In this document: one piece after another, positions 43,030-54,367 of the stretch
How the letters are laid out: every line of letters begins with the position of its first letter
Numbering within the stretch: position 1 is the stretch's first letter
Notes under the pieces: model-generated
What the model saw: the letters and a program-made list of their open reading frames with translations, nothing else
The model's database searches: none
What the model was told of the DNA's origin: nothing
Assembly (NCBI GenBank): GCA_030180135.1
Contig: CM058239.1
Span: 115,167,318 to 115,231,317, forward strand
Length of the DNA: 64,000 bases
Reading direction: 5' to 3'
Origin: Orychophragmus violaceus
Lineage: Eukaryota; Streptophyta; Magnoliopsida; Brassicales; Brassicaceae
Position numbers and translations under genes: made by a program

Positions 43030-45860
43030 CTATCTCGGCCATACTGACTGACGTGATGGATTATCCTGACCGGATGCAACCGCCGGGAAGGATCATAAGG
43101 CCAAAAAACCACCCTAAATGACGTAAGGTGTGGAATCCCTCGACCAAAAAAACAAAGGACTAGCATTCTCGCGGCCAGAATGACTGACGGGACGGAAACG
43201 AACTGACTGACGTGATGGATTATCCTGACCAGATGCACCGCCGGGAAGGATCCTAAGGCCAAAACCTCCTTACGTCAGTCAGTATGGCCGAGATAGTCAT
43301 TCCCGTCAGTCCATTAGGAGGTTTTGGCCTTAGGATCCATCCCGTTAGTCAGTATGGCCGAGATAGTCCTTCCCGTCAGTCCATTAGGAGGTTTTCGCCT
43401 TAGGATCCTTCCCCCGGTGGATAGAATCAGTTTATCCTATCCCGTCATTGTTTTTTCCACCAATTTCTTCACCAGACCTCTTTGTTATCCATTTGAGAGG
43501 TTTGGGTCTTGATAGTTTCAAAAAAACTCGAGTCAATTTTTTCGGGTCAAGGAACCTTGGTTCTCGGTAGGCTATAACCTTCCCACGGTGTATAGACGGG
43601 TTTTTCAGGTCATTTGTTTTCCACCAATTTCTTCACCAGACCTCTTTGTTATCCATTTGAGAGGTTTGGGTCTTGATAGTTTCAAAAAAACTCGAGTCAA
43701 TTTTTTCGGGTCAAGGGACCTTGGTTCTCGGTAGGCTATAACCTTCCCACAGTGTATAGACGGGTTTTTCGGGTCATTTGTTTTCCACCAATTTCTTCAC
43801 CAGACCTCTTTTATATCCCATTTTAAGGGTTTTGGTCATGATAGTTTCAAAAAAACTCGATCCAATTCTTCCTAGGTCATGGAAACTTGCATTTTGGCCT
43901 TAGGATCCTTCTCGGCGGTGCATCTGGTCAGGATAATCCATCACGTCAGTTAGTATGGCCGAGATAGTCTTTCCCGTCAGTTCGTTTCCATCCCGTTAGT
44001 CAGTATGGCCGAGATAGTCCTTCACGTCAGTTCGTTTCCGTCCCGTCAGTCATTCTGGCCACGAGAATGCTAGTCCTTTGTTGTTTTGGCCGAGGGATTC
44101 CACACCTTACGTCATTAGGGTGGTTTTTTGGCCTTAGGATCCTTTCCGGCGGTTCATCCGGTCATGATAATCCATCCCGACAATCAGTATGGCCGAGACA
44201 GTCCTTCCCGTCAGTCCATTAGGAGGTTTTGGCCTTAGGATCCTTCCCCCGGTGGATAGAATCAGTTTATCCTATCCCGTCATTGTTTTTTCCACTAATT
44301 TCTTCACCAGACCTCTTTGTTATCCATTTGAGAGGTTTGGGTCTTGATAGTTTCAAAAAAACTCGAGTCAATTTTTTCGGGTCAAGGAACCTTGGTTCTC
44401 GGTAGGCTATAACCTTCCCACGGTGTATAGACGGGTTTTTCGGGTCATTTGTTTTCCACCAATTTCTTCACCAGACCTCTTTTATATCCCATTTTAACGG
44501 TTTTGGTCATGATAGTTTCAAAAAACCTCGATCCAATTCTTCCTGGGTCATGGAAACTTGCATTTTGGCCTTAGAATCCTTCTCGGCGGTGCATCTGGTC
44601 AGGATAATCCATCACGTCAGTCAGTATGGCCGAGATAGTCCTTCCCGTCAGTTTGTTTCCATCACGTTAGTCAGTATGGCCGAGATAGTCCTTCCCGTCA
44701 GTTCGTTTCCATTTTAAGGGTTTTGGTCATGATAGTTTCAAAAAATATCGATCCAATTCTTCCTGGGTCATGGAAACTTGCATTTTGGCCTTAGAATTCT
44801 TCTCGGCGGTGCATCTGGTCAGGATAATCCATCCCGTCAATCAGTATGGCCGAGATAGTCATTCCCGTCAGTTCATTTCCATCCCGTTAGTCAGTATGGC
44901 CGAGATAGTCCTTCCCGTCAGTTCATTTCCATCCCGTTAGTCAGTATGGCCGAGATAGTCCTTCACGTCAGTTCGTTTCCATCCCGTCAGTCATTCTGGC
45001 CGCGAGAATGCTAGTCCTTTGTTTTTTTGGTTCTAGGGATTCCACACCTTACGTCATTTAGGGTGGTTTTTTGGCCTTAGGATCCTTCCCGGCGGTTCAT
45101 CCGGTCATGATAATCCATCCCGTCAGTCAGTATGGCCGAGATAGTCCTTCATGTCAGTTCATTAGGAGGTTTTGGCCTTAGGATCCTTCCCCCGGTGGAT
45201 AGAATCAGTTTATCCTATCCCGTCATTGTTTTTCCACCAATTTCTTCACCAGACCTCTTTGTTATCCATTTGAGAGGTTTGGGTCTAGATAGTTTCAAAA
45301 AAACTCGAGTCAATTTTTTCGGGTCAAGGAACCTTGGTTCTCGGTAGGCTATAACCTTCCCACGGTGTATAGACGGGTTTTATATCCCATTTTAGGGGTT
45401 TTGGTCATGATAGTTTCAAAAAAACTCGATCTAATTCTTCCTGGGTCATGGAAACTTGCATTTTGGCCTTAGAATCCTTCTCGGCGGTGCCTTCCCGTCA
45501 GTCCATTAGGAGATTTTGGCCTTAGGATCCTTCCCCCGGTGGATAGAATCAGTTTATCCTATCCCGTCATTGTTTTTTCCACCAATTTCTTCACCAGACC
45601 TCTTTGTTATCCATTTGAGAGGTTTGGGTCTTGATAGTTTCAAAAAAACTCGAGTTAATTTTTTTCGGGTCAAGGAACCTTGGTTCTCGGTAGGCTATAA
45701 CCTTCCCACGGTGTATAGACGGGTTTTTCGGGTCATTTGTTTTCCACCAATTTCTTCACCAGACCTCTTTTATATCCCATTTTAAGGGTTTTGGTCATGA
45801 TAGTTTCAAAAAAAACTCGATCCAATTCTTCCTGGGTCATGGAAACTTGCATTTTGGCCT
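43030..45860. repeat. 3494-bp satellite higher-order repeat, copy 3 (incomplete)
   Basis: It matches the other two copies up to about 45.8 kb and then departs. The long module there gains an A and is followed by different, shuffled modules, so the third unit lacks roughly its last 0.65 kb. Confidence 0.88.
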
Positions 45861-48212
45861 TAGAATCCTTCTCGGCGGTGCATCTGGTCATGATAATTCC
45901 ATCCCGTCAGTCATTTTGGCCGCGAGAAACCCGTCTATACACCGTGGGACTTGCATTTTGGCCATAGAATCCTTCTCGGCGGTGCATCTGGTCCATTTTA
46001 AGGGTTTTGGTCATGATAGTTTCAAAAAAACTCGATCCAATTCTTCCTGGGTCATGGAAACTTACATTTTGGCCTTAGAATCCTTCTCGGCGGTGCATCT
46101 GGTCAGGATAATCCATCACGTCAGTCAGTATGGCCGAGATAGTCCTTCCCGTCAGTTCGTTTCCATCCCGTTAGTCAGTATGGCCGAGATAGTCCTTCAT
46201 GTCAGTTCGTTTCCGTCCCGTCAGTCATTCTGGCCGCGAGAATGCTAGTCCTTTGTTGTTTTGGCCGAGGGATTCCACACCTTACGTCATTTAGGGTGGT
46301 TTTTTGGCCTTAGGATCCTTCCCGGCGGTTCATCCGGTCATGTTAATCCATCCCGTCCGTCTGACGGAAAGGACTATCTCGGCCATACTGACTGACGGGA
46401 TGGATTATCATGACCGGATGAACCGCCGGGAAGGTTCGTAAGGCCAAAACCTCCTAATGGACTGACGGGAAGGAATATCTCGGCCATACTGATTGACGGG
46501 ATGGATTATCATGACCGGATGAACCGCCGGGAAGGATCCTAAGGCCAAAAAACCACCCTAAATGACGTAAGGTGTGGAATCCCTCGGCCAAAACAACAAA
46601 GGACTATCTCGGCCATACTGATTGACGGGATGGAAACGAACTGACGGAAAGGACTATCTCTGCCATACTGACTGACGGGATGGATTATCATGACCGGATG
46701 AACCGCCGGGAAGGATATAGCCTACCGAGAACCAAGGTTCCTTGACCCGAAAAAATTGACTCGAGTTTTTTTGAAACTATCAAGACCCAAACCTCTCAAA
46801 TAGATAACAAAGAGGTCTGGTGAATAAATTGGTGGAAAAAACAATGACGGGATAGGATAAACTGATTCTATCCACCGGGGGAAGGATCCTAAGGCCAAAA
46901 CCTCCTAATTGACTGACGGGAAGGACTATCTCGGCCATACTGACTGACGTGATGGATTATCCTAACCAGATGCACCGCCGAGAAGGATTCTAAGGCCAAA
47001 ATGCAAGTTTCCATGACCCAGGAAGAATTGGATCGAGTTTTTTTGAAACTATCATGACCTAAAATGGGATATAAAAGAGGTCTGGTGAAGAAATTGGTGG
47101 AAAAAAAATGACCCGAAAAACCCGTCTATACACCGTGGGAAGGTTATAGCCTACCGAGAACTAAGGTTCCTTGACCCGAAAAAATTGACTCGAGTTTTTT
47201 TGAAACTATCAAGACCCAAACCTCTCAAATGGATAACAAAGAGGTCTGGTGAAGAAATTGGTGGAAAAAAACAATGACGGGATAGGATAAACTGATTCTA
47301 TCCACCGGGGGAAGGATCCTAAGGCCAAAACCTCCTAATGGACTGACGGGAAGGACTATCTCGGCCATACTGACTAACGGGATGGAAACAAACTGACGTG
47401 AAGGACAATCTCGGCCATACTGACTAACGGGATGGAAACGAACTGACGGGAAGGACTATCTCGGCCATACTGACTGACGTGATGGATTATCCTGACCGGA
47501 TGAACCGCCGGGAAGGATCCTAAGGCCAAAAACCACCCTAAATGACGTAAGGTGTGGAATCCCTCGGCCAAAACAACAAAGGACTAGCATTCTCGCGGCC
47601 AGAATGACTGATGGGACGGAAACGAACTGACGGGAAGGACTATCTCGGCCATACTGACTAACGGGATTGAAACGAACTATCTTGGCCATACTGACTAACG
47701 GGATGGAAACGAACTGATGGGAAGGACTATCTCGGCCATACTGAATGACGTGATGGATTATCCTGACCAGATGCACCGCCGAGAAGGATTCTAAGGCCAA
47801 AACCTCCTAATGGACTGACGGGAAGGAATATCTCGGCCATACTGACTAACGGGATGTATTATCCTGACCAGATGCACCGCCGAGAAGGATTCTAAGGCCA
47901 AAATGCAAGTTTCCATGACCCAGGAAGAATTGGATCGAGTTTTTTTTTGAAACTATCATGACCAAAACCCTTAAAATGGGATATAAAAGAGGTCTGGTGA
48001 AGAAATTGGTGGAAAACAAATGACCCGAAAAACCCATCTATACACCGTGGGAAGGTTATAGCCTACCGAGAACCAAGGTTCCTTGACCCGAAAAAATTGA
48101 CTCGAGTTTTTTTGAAACTATCAAGACCCAAACCTCTCAAATGGATAACAAAGAGGTCTGGTGAAGAAATTGGTGGAAAAAACAATGACGGGATAGGATA
48201 AACTGATTATAT
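45861..48212. repeat. Satellite array with F-to-R orientation switch near 46365
   Basis: F modules continue to about 46365 (CATCCCGTCCGTCTGACGGA), where the array turns to R and stays R to the RE-D insertion. TATAT at 48208-48212 is the RE-D target duplication, lying in a GATTATATCCACC variant of the usual GATTCTATCCACC. No gene is present. Confidence 0.92.
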
Positions 48213-48889
48213 TGTTGGAATTATGTCCAGTAATCTCTGTACTGTCTCTAGAAAGTAAGAGTATGTCAATGATCAGACATAAGTCATATAATACTGGGGG
48301 TCATGATGGCTTGCTAGAGTCCGCTCATGATCTATAAGTCTTGGACTTATTGCCTTTATTATATGATCCCATATGGGTCACACGCCTAAGCTAACAGGAA
48401 AACGTGTAGGAATGGTTTAGCAGAAGTACGGTAAAAATGCTAGGCATTTACTGTACTTAGAGAGAATAAAACGGTTTAGCCACTGTGTGTCGATCGATGC
48501 ACAAGGCGTGTCGATCGACACAGTGCGCGAACGCCTCGGAGTTAATTGGCATTTGGGCCAAATGGCCCAAAACAAACTGAACAAGTTTTATATAAACTTA
48601 AGACGAGTTCAGGTCGAAAATAAGCCCTAGCCGCGAGCCTCCTCTCTCTCTCTGCGCCGATTTCCTCCTGGTCTAGCAGCCTCTTCCTGCTCGGTGTGCG
48701 TGTGTGAACCTCTGGAGGAGTTATCTCTCGGTGGCTCTCTGATCTCTTACCATACCATCTCATTCCGCTGCATAAACAGGTATAAGGTGAGATCTATCAT
48801 TGTTTCTATTCAAGAGAACCTAGATCCGCATGTTTAGGAACTGTTGAATCTGAGAATTGAATCTGGATTAACCCCTAAACATTCCTACA
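48213..48889 (+). repeat. RE-D 5' LTR
   Basis: It starts TGTTGGAATTATG and ends CATTCCTACA. U3 contains a fold-back at 48481-48525 built on TCGATCGA, then TTGGGCCA and its exact complement TGGCCCAA separated by AA (48553-48570), then a TATA box. Confidence 0.96.
48589..48596 (+). promoter_or_regulatory. RE-D LTR TATA box
   Basis: TATATAAA lies 19 bp after the TGGGCC inverted repeat and about 290 bp before the LTR end. The same box occurs at 55594-55601 in the 3' LTR. It is the likely RNA polymerase II core promoter. Confidence 0.75.
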
Positions 48890-48890
48890 G

Positions 48891-48902
48891 TGGTATCAGA
48901 GC
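48891..48902 (+). promoter_or_regulatory. RE-D primer-binding site (initiator tRNA-Met)
   Basis: TGGTATCAGAGC, one base after the LTR, identical to the primer sites of the other three elements. Confidence 0.96.
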
Positions 48903-50389
48903 TATTGGTTCTGGTTTTTCTTGTTTAGATTCAAGTTTAGGATTGTTTTCTTGTTTAAAAGTGTTTTGAATCAACTACTAATAAGAGAAATCACTTAAGC
49001 AACAAGAAATTGAAACCTAAACACACTTGAAATCGCAAAAACCAAACTATATTGATTTGGAATGCGATTTTTCAAAAGTCAGTATCGGCTGCGATCGCAT
49101 GGATCGATCGATACGATCGCATGGATCGGTCGATACAGTCTATCGGCTAACCCTGTTAACGCGTGAAAGCATCGATCGATTCAGGATCGATGCAGGATCG
49201 ATGCTGAGAGCATCGACCGATGCGGTTGGTGCATCGATCGACACGGTTAGGGTTTAGGCTCGGTTTAATTTGATTAAAACTTTAAAACGTCACGGTTTAA
49301 TAAACAGATTTAATAATTTTATTAAATTCTGGTTAAACCGCGATAAGAAATCCAAAGTCGAAATATTGGATTTTGTGCCTAAACCAGGATTTTCTAATTT
49401 GATTTGGTTGGACCAAATAAATTGAGAAAATCCGGTTTAGTAAATAACCGGTTGACAATTGTGGTCGTCGTAGTAATTAATTTTGGTTAGACCAATTTTA
49501 ATGAACCAGACCGGTTATGTCATTTAATTGGACAATTGGGTCATGTCTTGGACATGGACCAGTTCTTGGGCCTCGGGCCAAGAAGTTAAAACAATTGGGC
49601 CAATTATTTGAGTCTTTCTTCAGATTTAATTTAAAGTTTATTTTATAATGAATATAAATCGATTTTAAATTAAAGTTTCCGAAATTTTGAAATTAGAAAG
49701 TTTCTAAAATAGAAGTTTCTAGATTTGCATGATTCGGATTTTAAGAAATTTCTAAAGTTAGAAAGTTTCCGGTTTTAGAAAGTTTCCAATTTTAGAAAGT
49801 TTCCAAAAATAGTAGGTTTCCTAAAATGGAAAGTTTCCCAAAATAGTAATCTTCTAAATTGGGAATGAAATTTTAAAATAAATCTACGAACCTCAAATAA
49901 TATCAAGCGTTGGATGTCTTGTCCAGGCTATGTCAGCTGTCGAAGCCCATTCAATTGTATTCACGGCCTTACAGTGTGAGGGTGTCTGTTTTTGCGTGGG
50001 TAAGACGGTTTGTGATTCATAAATGTCATTGGGAGTCCCAGACATTAATGATTACATGACTCTATAGTCTGGTTTTCTTGACTAGGCCATCGGGAGTCCC
50101 GGGCCTTGAGACATCGGAGTGGATTGGGCCTCGGGCCCAGATTCACAACCAAGAGTTATATCACGGATATAATTAGCCGATATTTGGCTTACCGATATAA
50201 GCTAAGGTTGGGTGACGGCCAATGGCCCACTTTAATCTTAGTTATATGTGGATCTTGGAATCATTATATTCTATTGAGGGTAACTTATGTTATTGAATAT
50301 AATGTGTGATTAATCATATTAAATTTAATACGAGATTAATCATATTGAACATATTAACTAATAACCTTTTTATCTTATATATTTCAGCT
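48903..50389 (+). other. RE-D untranslated leader
   Basis: This leader of about 1.5 kb contains a GATCG-rich cassette, the AACCGG-rich stretch (49260-49600), GAAAGTTTCC repeats (49680-49860) and a conserved gag-proximal part ending TATATATTTCAGCT before the ATG. In-frame codons without a stop extend 28 codons upstream from a GTG, but the ATG at 50390 is conserved in the other elements and is taken as the start. Confidence 0.82.
49085..49250 (+). repeat. GATCGATCG-rich leader cassette of RE-D
   Basis: Irregular repeats of GCATCGATCGA, GGATCGATGC and GATCGCATGGATCG occupy about 165 bp. The words resemble the TCGATCGA fold-back in the LTR of this same element. It occupies the same place as the heptamer array of RE-C but differs in sequence. 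Confidence 0.75.
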
Positions 50390-53300
50390 ATGACTACTAC
50401 AAGCACACAAAACACATTCTCGATCCGGTCTGTTCTCGAGAAGGAGAAGCTGACTGGAACGAACTTCCTGACGTGGTCAAGGAACTTGAGGCTCGTCCTC
50501 AAGCAGGAGAAGAAGGATTATGTCCTTCGTGATCCCCTCCCCGAGAGGCCTCCTGCCAATGCCGCCAGGACTCTGCATAATGCTTGGGAAAAGCATTCGT
50601 TAGATGAAAATGATGTCTACTGTTTGATGTTGGCGACAATGACTGCTGAGCTGCAAATGCAGTTCGAGAGTGTGTTGTCACCAATAGAGATAATGGTAAG
50701 CCTGAAATCGCTTTTTCAGGAGCAAGCAAGAACTGAGAGGTTTCAGACTGTGAAGAACCTCTTAGACTGTAAGTTGGCTGCAAATGCGGCAGTGAGTCCT
50801 CATGTCTTGAAGATGATGGGTTATCTCGATCATCTTCAGAAACTCGACTGCCCTATCAGCCAGGAACTTGCTTGCGACATCATTCTGCAGTCATTACCTG
50901 CAAGCTATGATCAGTTCATTCTGAACTTTAACATGCATGGCTTGAGTAAGACATTGCCTGAGCTTCACGGAATGCTCAAGACTGCAGAGCCCAACTTGAG
51001 GAAAATCGCCAAGGACCCCAATGTACTTATGGTACAAAAGGGCAAGGGTTTTAAGAAATCCTCTGCTAAGGATAAGGGAAAGGCTAAGGCTGTCCAAGTC
51101 ACGGACAAGGACACGCCAAAGCCTAAGCCCAAGTCAAAGGCTGGGCCTACTGACATTTGCAGGTTCTGCAAAGAACTAGGGCATTGGAGGAGAGATTGTA
51201 AGAAATTCCAAGAAGGTCTAAAGGAATTGAAGAAGAAGACTCTCGAGACTTCTTCATCAGGTATTTTTGTTATAGAAGTTAATACAACTACTTCTGATAA
51301 TACCTCATGGGTTATGGATACTGGTTGTGGGGCTCATATTTGTACTAATATGCAGGCACTCAGCAACAGTAGGAAGCTAAAGCAAGGACAAGTGGAGCTA
51401 CGAGTTGGGAATGGAGCGAAAGTTCCAGCACTAGCTGTAGGCACATACTTGTTGTCTTTATCTTCTGGATTGGTTTTAGAACTCAATAATTGTTATTTTG
51501 TACCTGCTATAAGCAGAAATATTATTTCAATTTCTTTGTTGGATTTGGAAGGTTATGATTTTTCAGTTAAGAATAAATTATGTTCCTTCAATCGCAACAA
51601 TTTGTTCTATGGTTGTGCCCCTCTTACGAATGGGCTTTACATACTTGATCAATCCGCGCCAATTTATAACATTAATACCAAACGGTTCAAACCTAATGAG
51701 GAGAACCAAACGTTTCTATGGCATTGTCGTTTAGGGCACATCAGCGAGAAACGCATCAAGAGGCTCCATACGAATGGACTTCTTGGCTCATTTGACTTTG
51801 AGTCATGTGAGAAATGCGAATCATGCATGATGGGCAAAATGACACGGGCCCCCTTTAATAAACCTAACGAGAGGGCCAGTGACTTATTGGGCCTGATACA
51901 CACTGACGTGTGTGGCCCAATGTCCACAAATGCAAGAGGAAACTATCAGTACTTCATTACCTTCACTGATGATTTCAGTAGGTATGGATATGTTTATTTA
52001 ATGAAACATAAGTCTGAATCGTTCGAGAGATTCAAAGAATTCCAAAATCAAGTACAGAACCAACTTGGCAAAAGCATTAAGGCTCTTCGGTCCGACCGAG
52101 GAGGAGAATACTTAAGTCAAGAATTCAGTGATCATCTGAGAGAGTGTGGGATCGTATCCCAACTCACTCCTCCTGGAACACCGCAATGGAATGGTGTGTC
52201 TGAGAGGAGGAATCGGACCTTATTGGATATGGTTCGGTCTATGATGAGTCACACAGACCTTCCAATATCCCTTTGGGGATATGCTCTGCTAACAGCAGTG
52301 TTCACTCTAAATAGAGCGCCATCAAAAGCAGTAGCAAAGACACCATATGAATTATGGACTGGAGTGGCTCCAGTGCTGTCTTATCTTAGAATTTGGGGTT
52401 GTGAAGCCTATGTCAAGAGATTGATCTCAGACAAGCTTACACCAAAGTCTGACAAATGCTACTTCATTGGTTATCCTCGGGAAACCAAGGCTTATTACTT
52501 CTATCTACGTTCCGAGAACAAGATTTTTGTTGCCCGGGATTGTAACTTTCTTGAGAGGGAGTTTCTCTCCAAGAAAGACAGTGGGAGTAAGGTACTGCTT
52601 GAAGAAATTCAAGATGAACAGGATACTGCTCAACCTGAAGAGGAAGAGCGGAAGGAGGACCTACAAGAAATTGTAGTGCCTGAACCTGTAGTACCTGAAG
52701 TTCGAAGATCCGGGAGGATCCGTCACGAGCCCGAGAGATATCAAGGATTCCTCGTGACTAACTGTCATGATCTTTTGATCATTGATGGTGATGAACCATC
52801 GAACTTCAATCAAGCCATGATGGGCCCAGATTCCTCTAAGTGGCGCAAGGCCACTGATTCCGAAATGGACTCCATGTCGGTCAACCAAGTCTTTTCGTTG
52901 GTTGATTTACCTGCTGGTGTAAAAGCCATCGAGTGCAAATGGATCTTCAAGAAGAAGATTGACGTGGATGGAAATGTCCAGATTTATAAAGCCAGGTTGG
53001 TGGCAAAAGGCTTCAGACAAGTTCACGGTGTGGATTACGATGAAACCTATTCCCCAGTGGCAATGATGAAATCTATTCGGATTCTACTAGCAACTGCAGC
53101 TTTTCATGATTATGAAATTTGGCAGATGGACGTGAAAACCGCCTTCCTGAATGGAATTCTGGAAGAGGATGTGTATATGACGCAACCTGACGGTTACATA
53201 GATCCAAAGAATGCTGGGAAAGTATGCAAGCTTCATAAATCCATTTATGGATTGAAGCAAGCATCGAGGAGCTGGAATCTTCGTTTTGATGAAGCGATCA

Positions 53301-54367
53301 AGCAATTTGACTTCATCAGAAACGAAGAAGAACAATGCGTGTATAAGAAAACTAGTGGGAGCAAGATAGTATTTCTTATTCTGTATGTTGATGACATACT
53401 GCTTCTCGGAAACGACGTTCCAATGCTGAAGTCAGTAAAGGACTGGCTTGGAAGTTGTTTTTCCATGAAAGACATGGGTGAAGCCGCTTACGTTCTTGGA
53501 ATACGGATCTACAGGGATAGATCTAAAAGGCTGATAGGCTTGTGTCAAGACTCATACATTGACAAAGTCCTGCAAAGATTCAGCATGAAAGATTCCAAGA
53601 AGGGCTTCACGCCAATGGTACATGGCACAACGCTAAGCAAGAAGCAGAGCCCTACGTCGGCTGCTGAGCTTGAGCGCATGAAGAATATTCCTTATGCATC
53701 AGCAATAGGATCTATCATGTATGCCATGATTTGTACTCGCCCTGATGTTGCTTATGCACTGAGCATGACGAGTAGATACCAGTCAAATCCAGGTGAAAAC
53801 CATTGGATTGCCGTAAAGAATATCTTGAAGTATCTAAGACATACTAAGGATAAGTTCTTGGTGTACGGTGGAAGTGATGTGCTTAAAGTCAGTGGATTCA
53901 CGGACGCAAGTTTCCAGACAGACCAAGATGATTTCCGGTCACAGTCCGGTTATATCTTTTGTCTGAATGGCGGTGCAATCAGTTGGAGAAGCTCCAAGCA
54001 AGATACCGTTGCAGATTCCACTACAGAAGCTGAATATATCGCCGCTTCGGAAGCAGCGAAGGAAGCTGTTTGGATACAAAAGTTCATTATTGAACTAGGT
54101 GTGATACCAGATGCAGCTGAGTCTCTGGCACTGTTTTGTGACAACAATGGTGCTATAGCTCAGGCAAAGGAACCAAGATCACACCAGAAATCCAAGCATG
54201 TTCAAAGAAGATTTCACTTGATACGTGACATCGTTGATAGAAAGGAAGTCAAGATCAGCCGAGTACCGACAGATGACAATGTCGCTGATCCGTTGACAAA
54301 GCCACTCCCAAGGCCTAAGCTCGAGTTCCTGACTGAAGCTGTAGGCATTAGAGACATTGAAATGTAA
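50390..54367 (+). CDS. Ty1/copia gag-pol polyprotein (RE-D), intact
   Basis: This frame of 1325 residues runs uninterrupted from an ATG that is conserved in all four elements. Gag occupies the N-terminal 300 residues, with a CX2CX4HX4C knuckle at 257-270 (CRFCKELGHWRRDC). The protease triad DTG is at 310-312. Integrase begins with an HHCC zinc region (HCRLGH from 445), and its catalytic residues are D506, D569 and E605, spaced D,D35E. Reverse transcriptase carries YVDD at 999-1002, and RNase H has D1172 (FTDAS), TTEAEY and CDNNGA. The domain order with integrase before RT defines Ty1/copia. The length is normal for plant copia. It should be cut by its own protease into particle, integration and reverse transcription proteins. 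No frameshift or stop is seen. Confidence 0.97.
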   Translation: MTTTSTQNTFSIRSVLEKEKLTGTNFLTWSRNLRLVLKQEKKDYVLRDPLPERPPANAARTLHNAWEKHSLDENDVYCLMLATMTAELQMQFESVLSPIEIMVSLKSLFQEQARTERFQTVKNLLDCKLAANAAVSPHVLKMMGYLDHLQKLDCPISQELACDIILQSLPASYDQFILNFNMHGLSKTLPELHGMLKTAEPNLRKIAKDPNVLMVQKGKGFKKSSAKDKGKAKAVQVTDKDTPKPKPKSKAGPTDICRFCKELGHWRRDCKKFQEGLKELKKKTLETSSSGIFVIEVNTTTSDNTSWVMDTGCGAHICTNMQALSNSRKLKQGQVELRVGNGAKVPALAVGTYLLSLSSGLVLELNNCYFVPAISRNIISISLLDLEGYDFSVKNKLCSFNRNNLFYGCAPLTNGLYILDQSAPIYNINTKRFKPNEENQTFLWHCRLGHISEKRIKRLHTNGLLGSFDFESCEKCESCMMGKMTRAPFNKPNERASDLLGLIHTDVCGPMSTNARGNYQYFITFTDDFSRYGYVYLMKHKSESFERFKEFQNQVQNQLGKSIKALRSDRGGEYLSQEFSDHLRECGIVSQLTPPGTPQWNGVSERRNRTLLDMVRSMMSHTDLPISLWGYALLTAVFTLNRAPSKAVAKTPYELWTGVAPVLSYLRIWGCEAYVKRLISDKLTPKSDKCYFIGYPRETKAYYFYLRSENKIFVARDCNFLEREFLSKKDSGSKVLLEEIQDEQDTAQPEEEERKEDLQEIVVPEPVVPEVRRSGRIRHEPERYQGFLVTNCHDLLIIDGDEPSNFNQAMMGPDSSKWRKATDSEMDSMSVNQVFSLVDLPAGVKAIECKWIFKKKIDVDGNVQIYKARLVAKGFRQVHGVDYDETYSPVAMMKSIRILLATAAFHDYEIWQMDVKTAFLNGILEEDVYMTQPDGYIDPKNAGKVCKLHKSIYGLKQASRSWNLRFDEAIKQFDFIRNEEEQCVYKKTSGSKIVFLILYVDDILLLGNDVPMLKSVKDWLGSCFSMKDMGEAAYVLGIRIYRDRSKRLIGLCQDSYIDKVLQRFSMKDSKKGFTPMVHGTTLSKKQSPTSAAELERMKNIPYASAIGSIMYAMICTRPDVAYALSMTSRYQSNPGENHWIAVKNILKYLRHTKDKFLVYGGSDVLKVSGFTDASFQTDQDDFRSQSGYIFCLNGGAISWRSSKQDTVADSTTEAEYIAASEAAKEAVWIQKFIIELGVIPDAAESLALFCDNNGAIAQAKEPRSHQKSKHVQRRFHLIRDIVDRKEVKISRVPTDDNVADPLTKPLPRPKLEFLTEAVGIRDIEM

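Noticed and set aside
48891..48902. The tRNA-Met-like string considered as part of a tRNA gene
   Set aside because: Only 12 bases match, beside the LTR, and no cloverleaf or internal promoter boxes are present. It is a primer-binding site.
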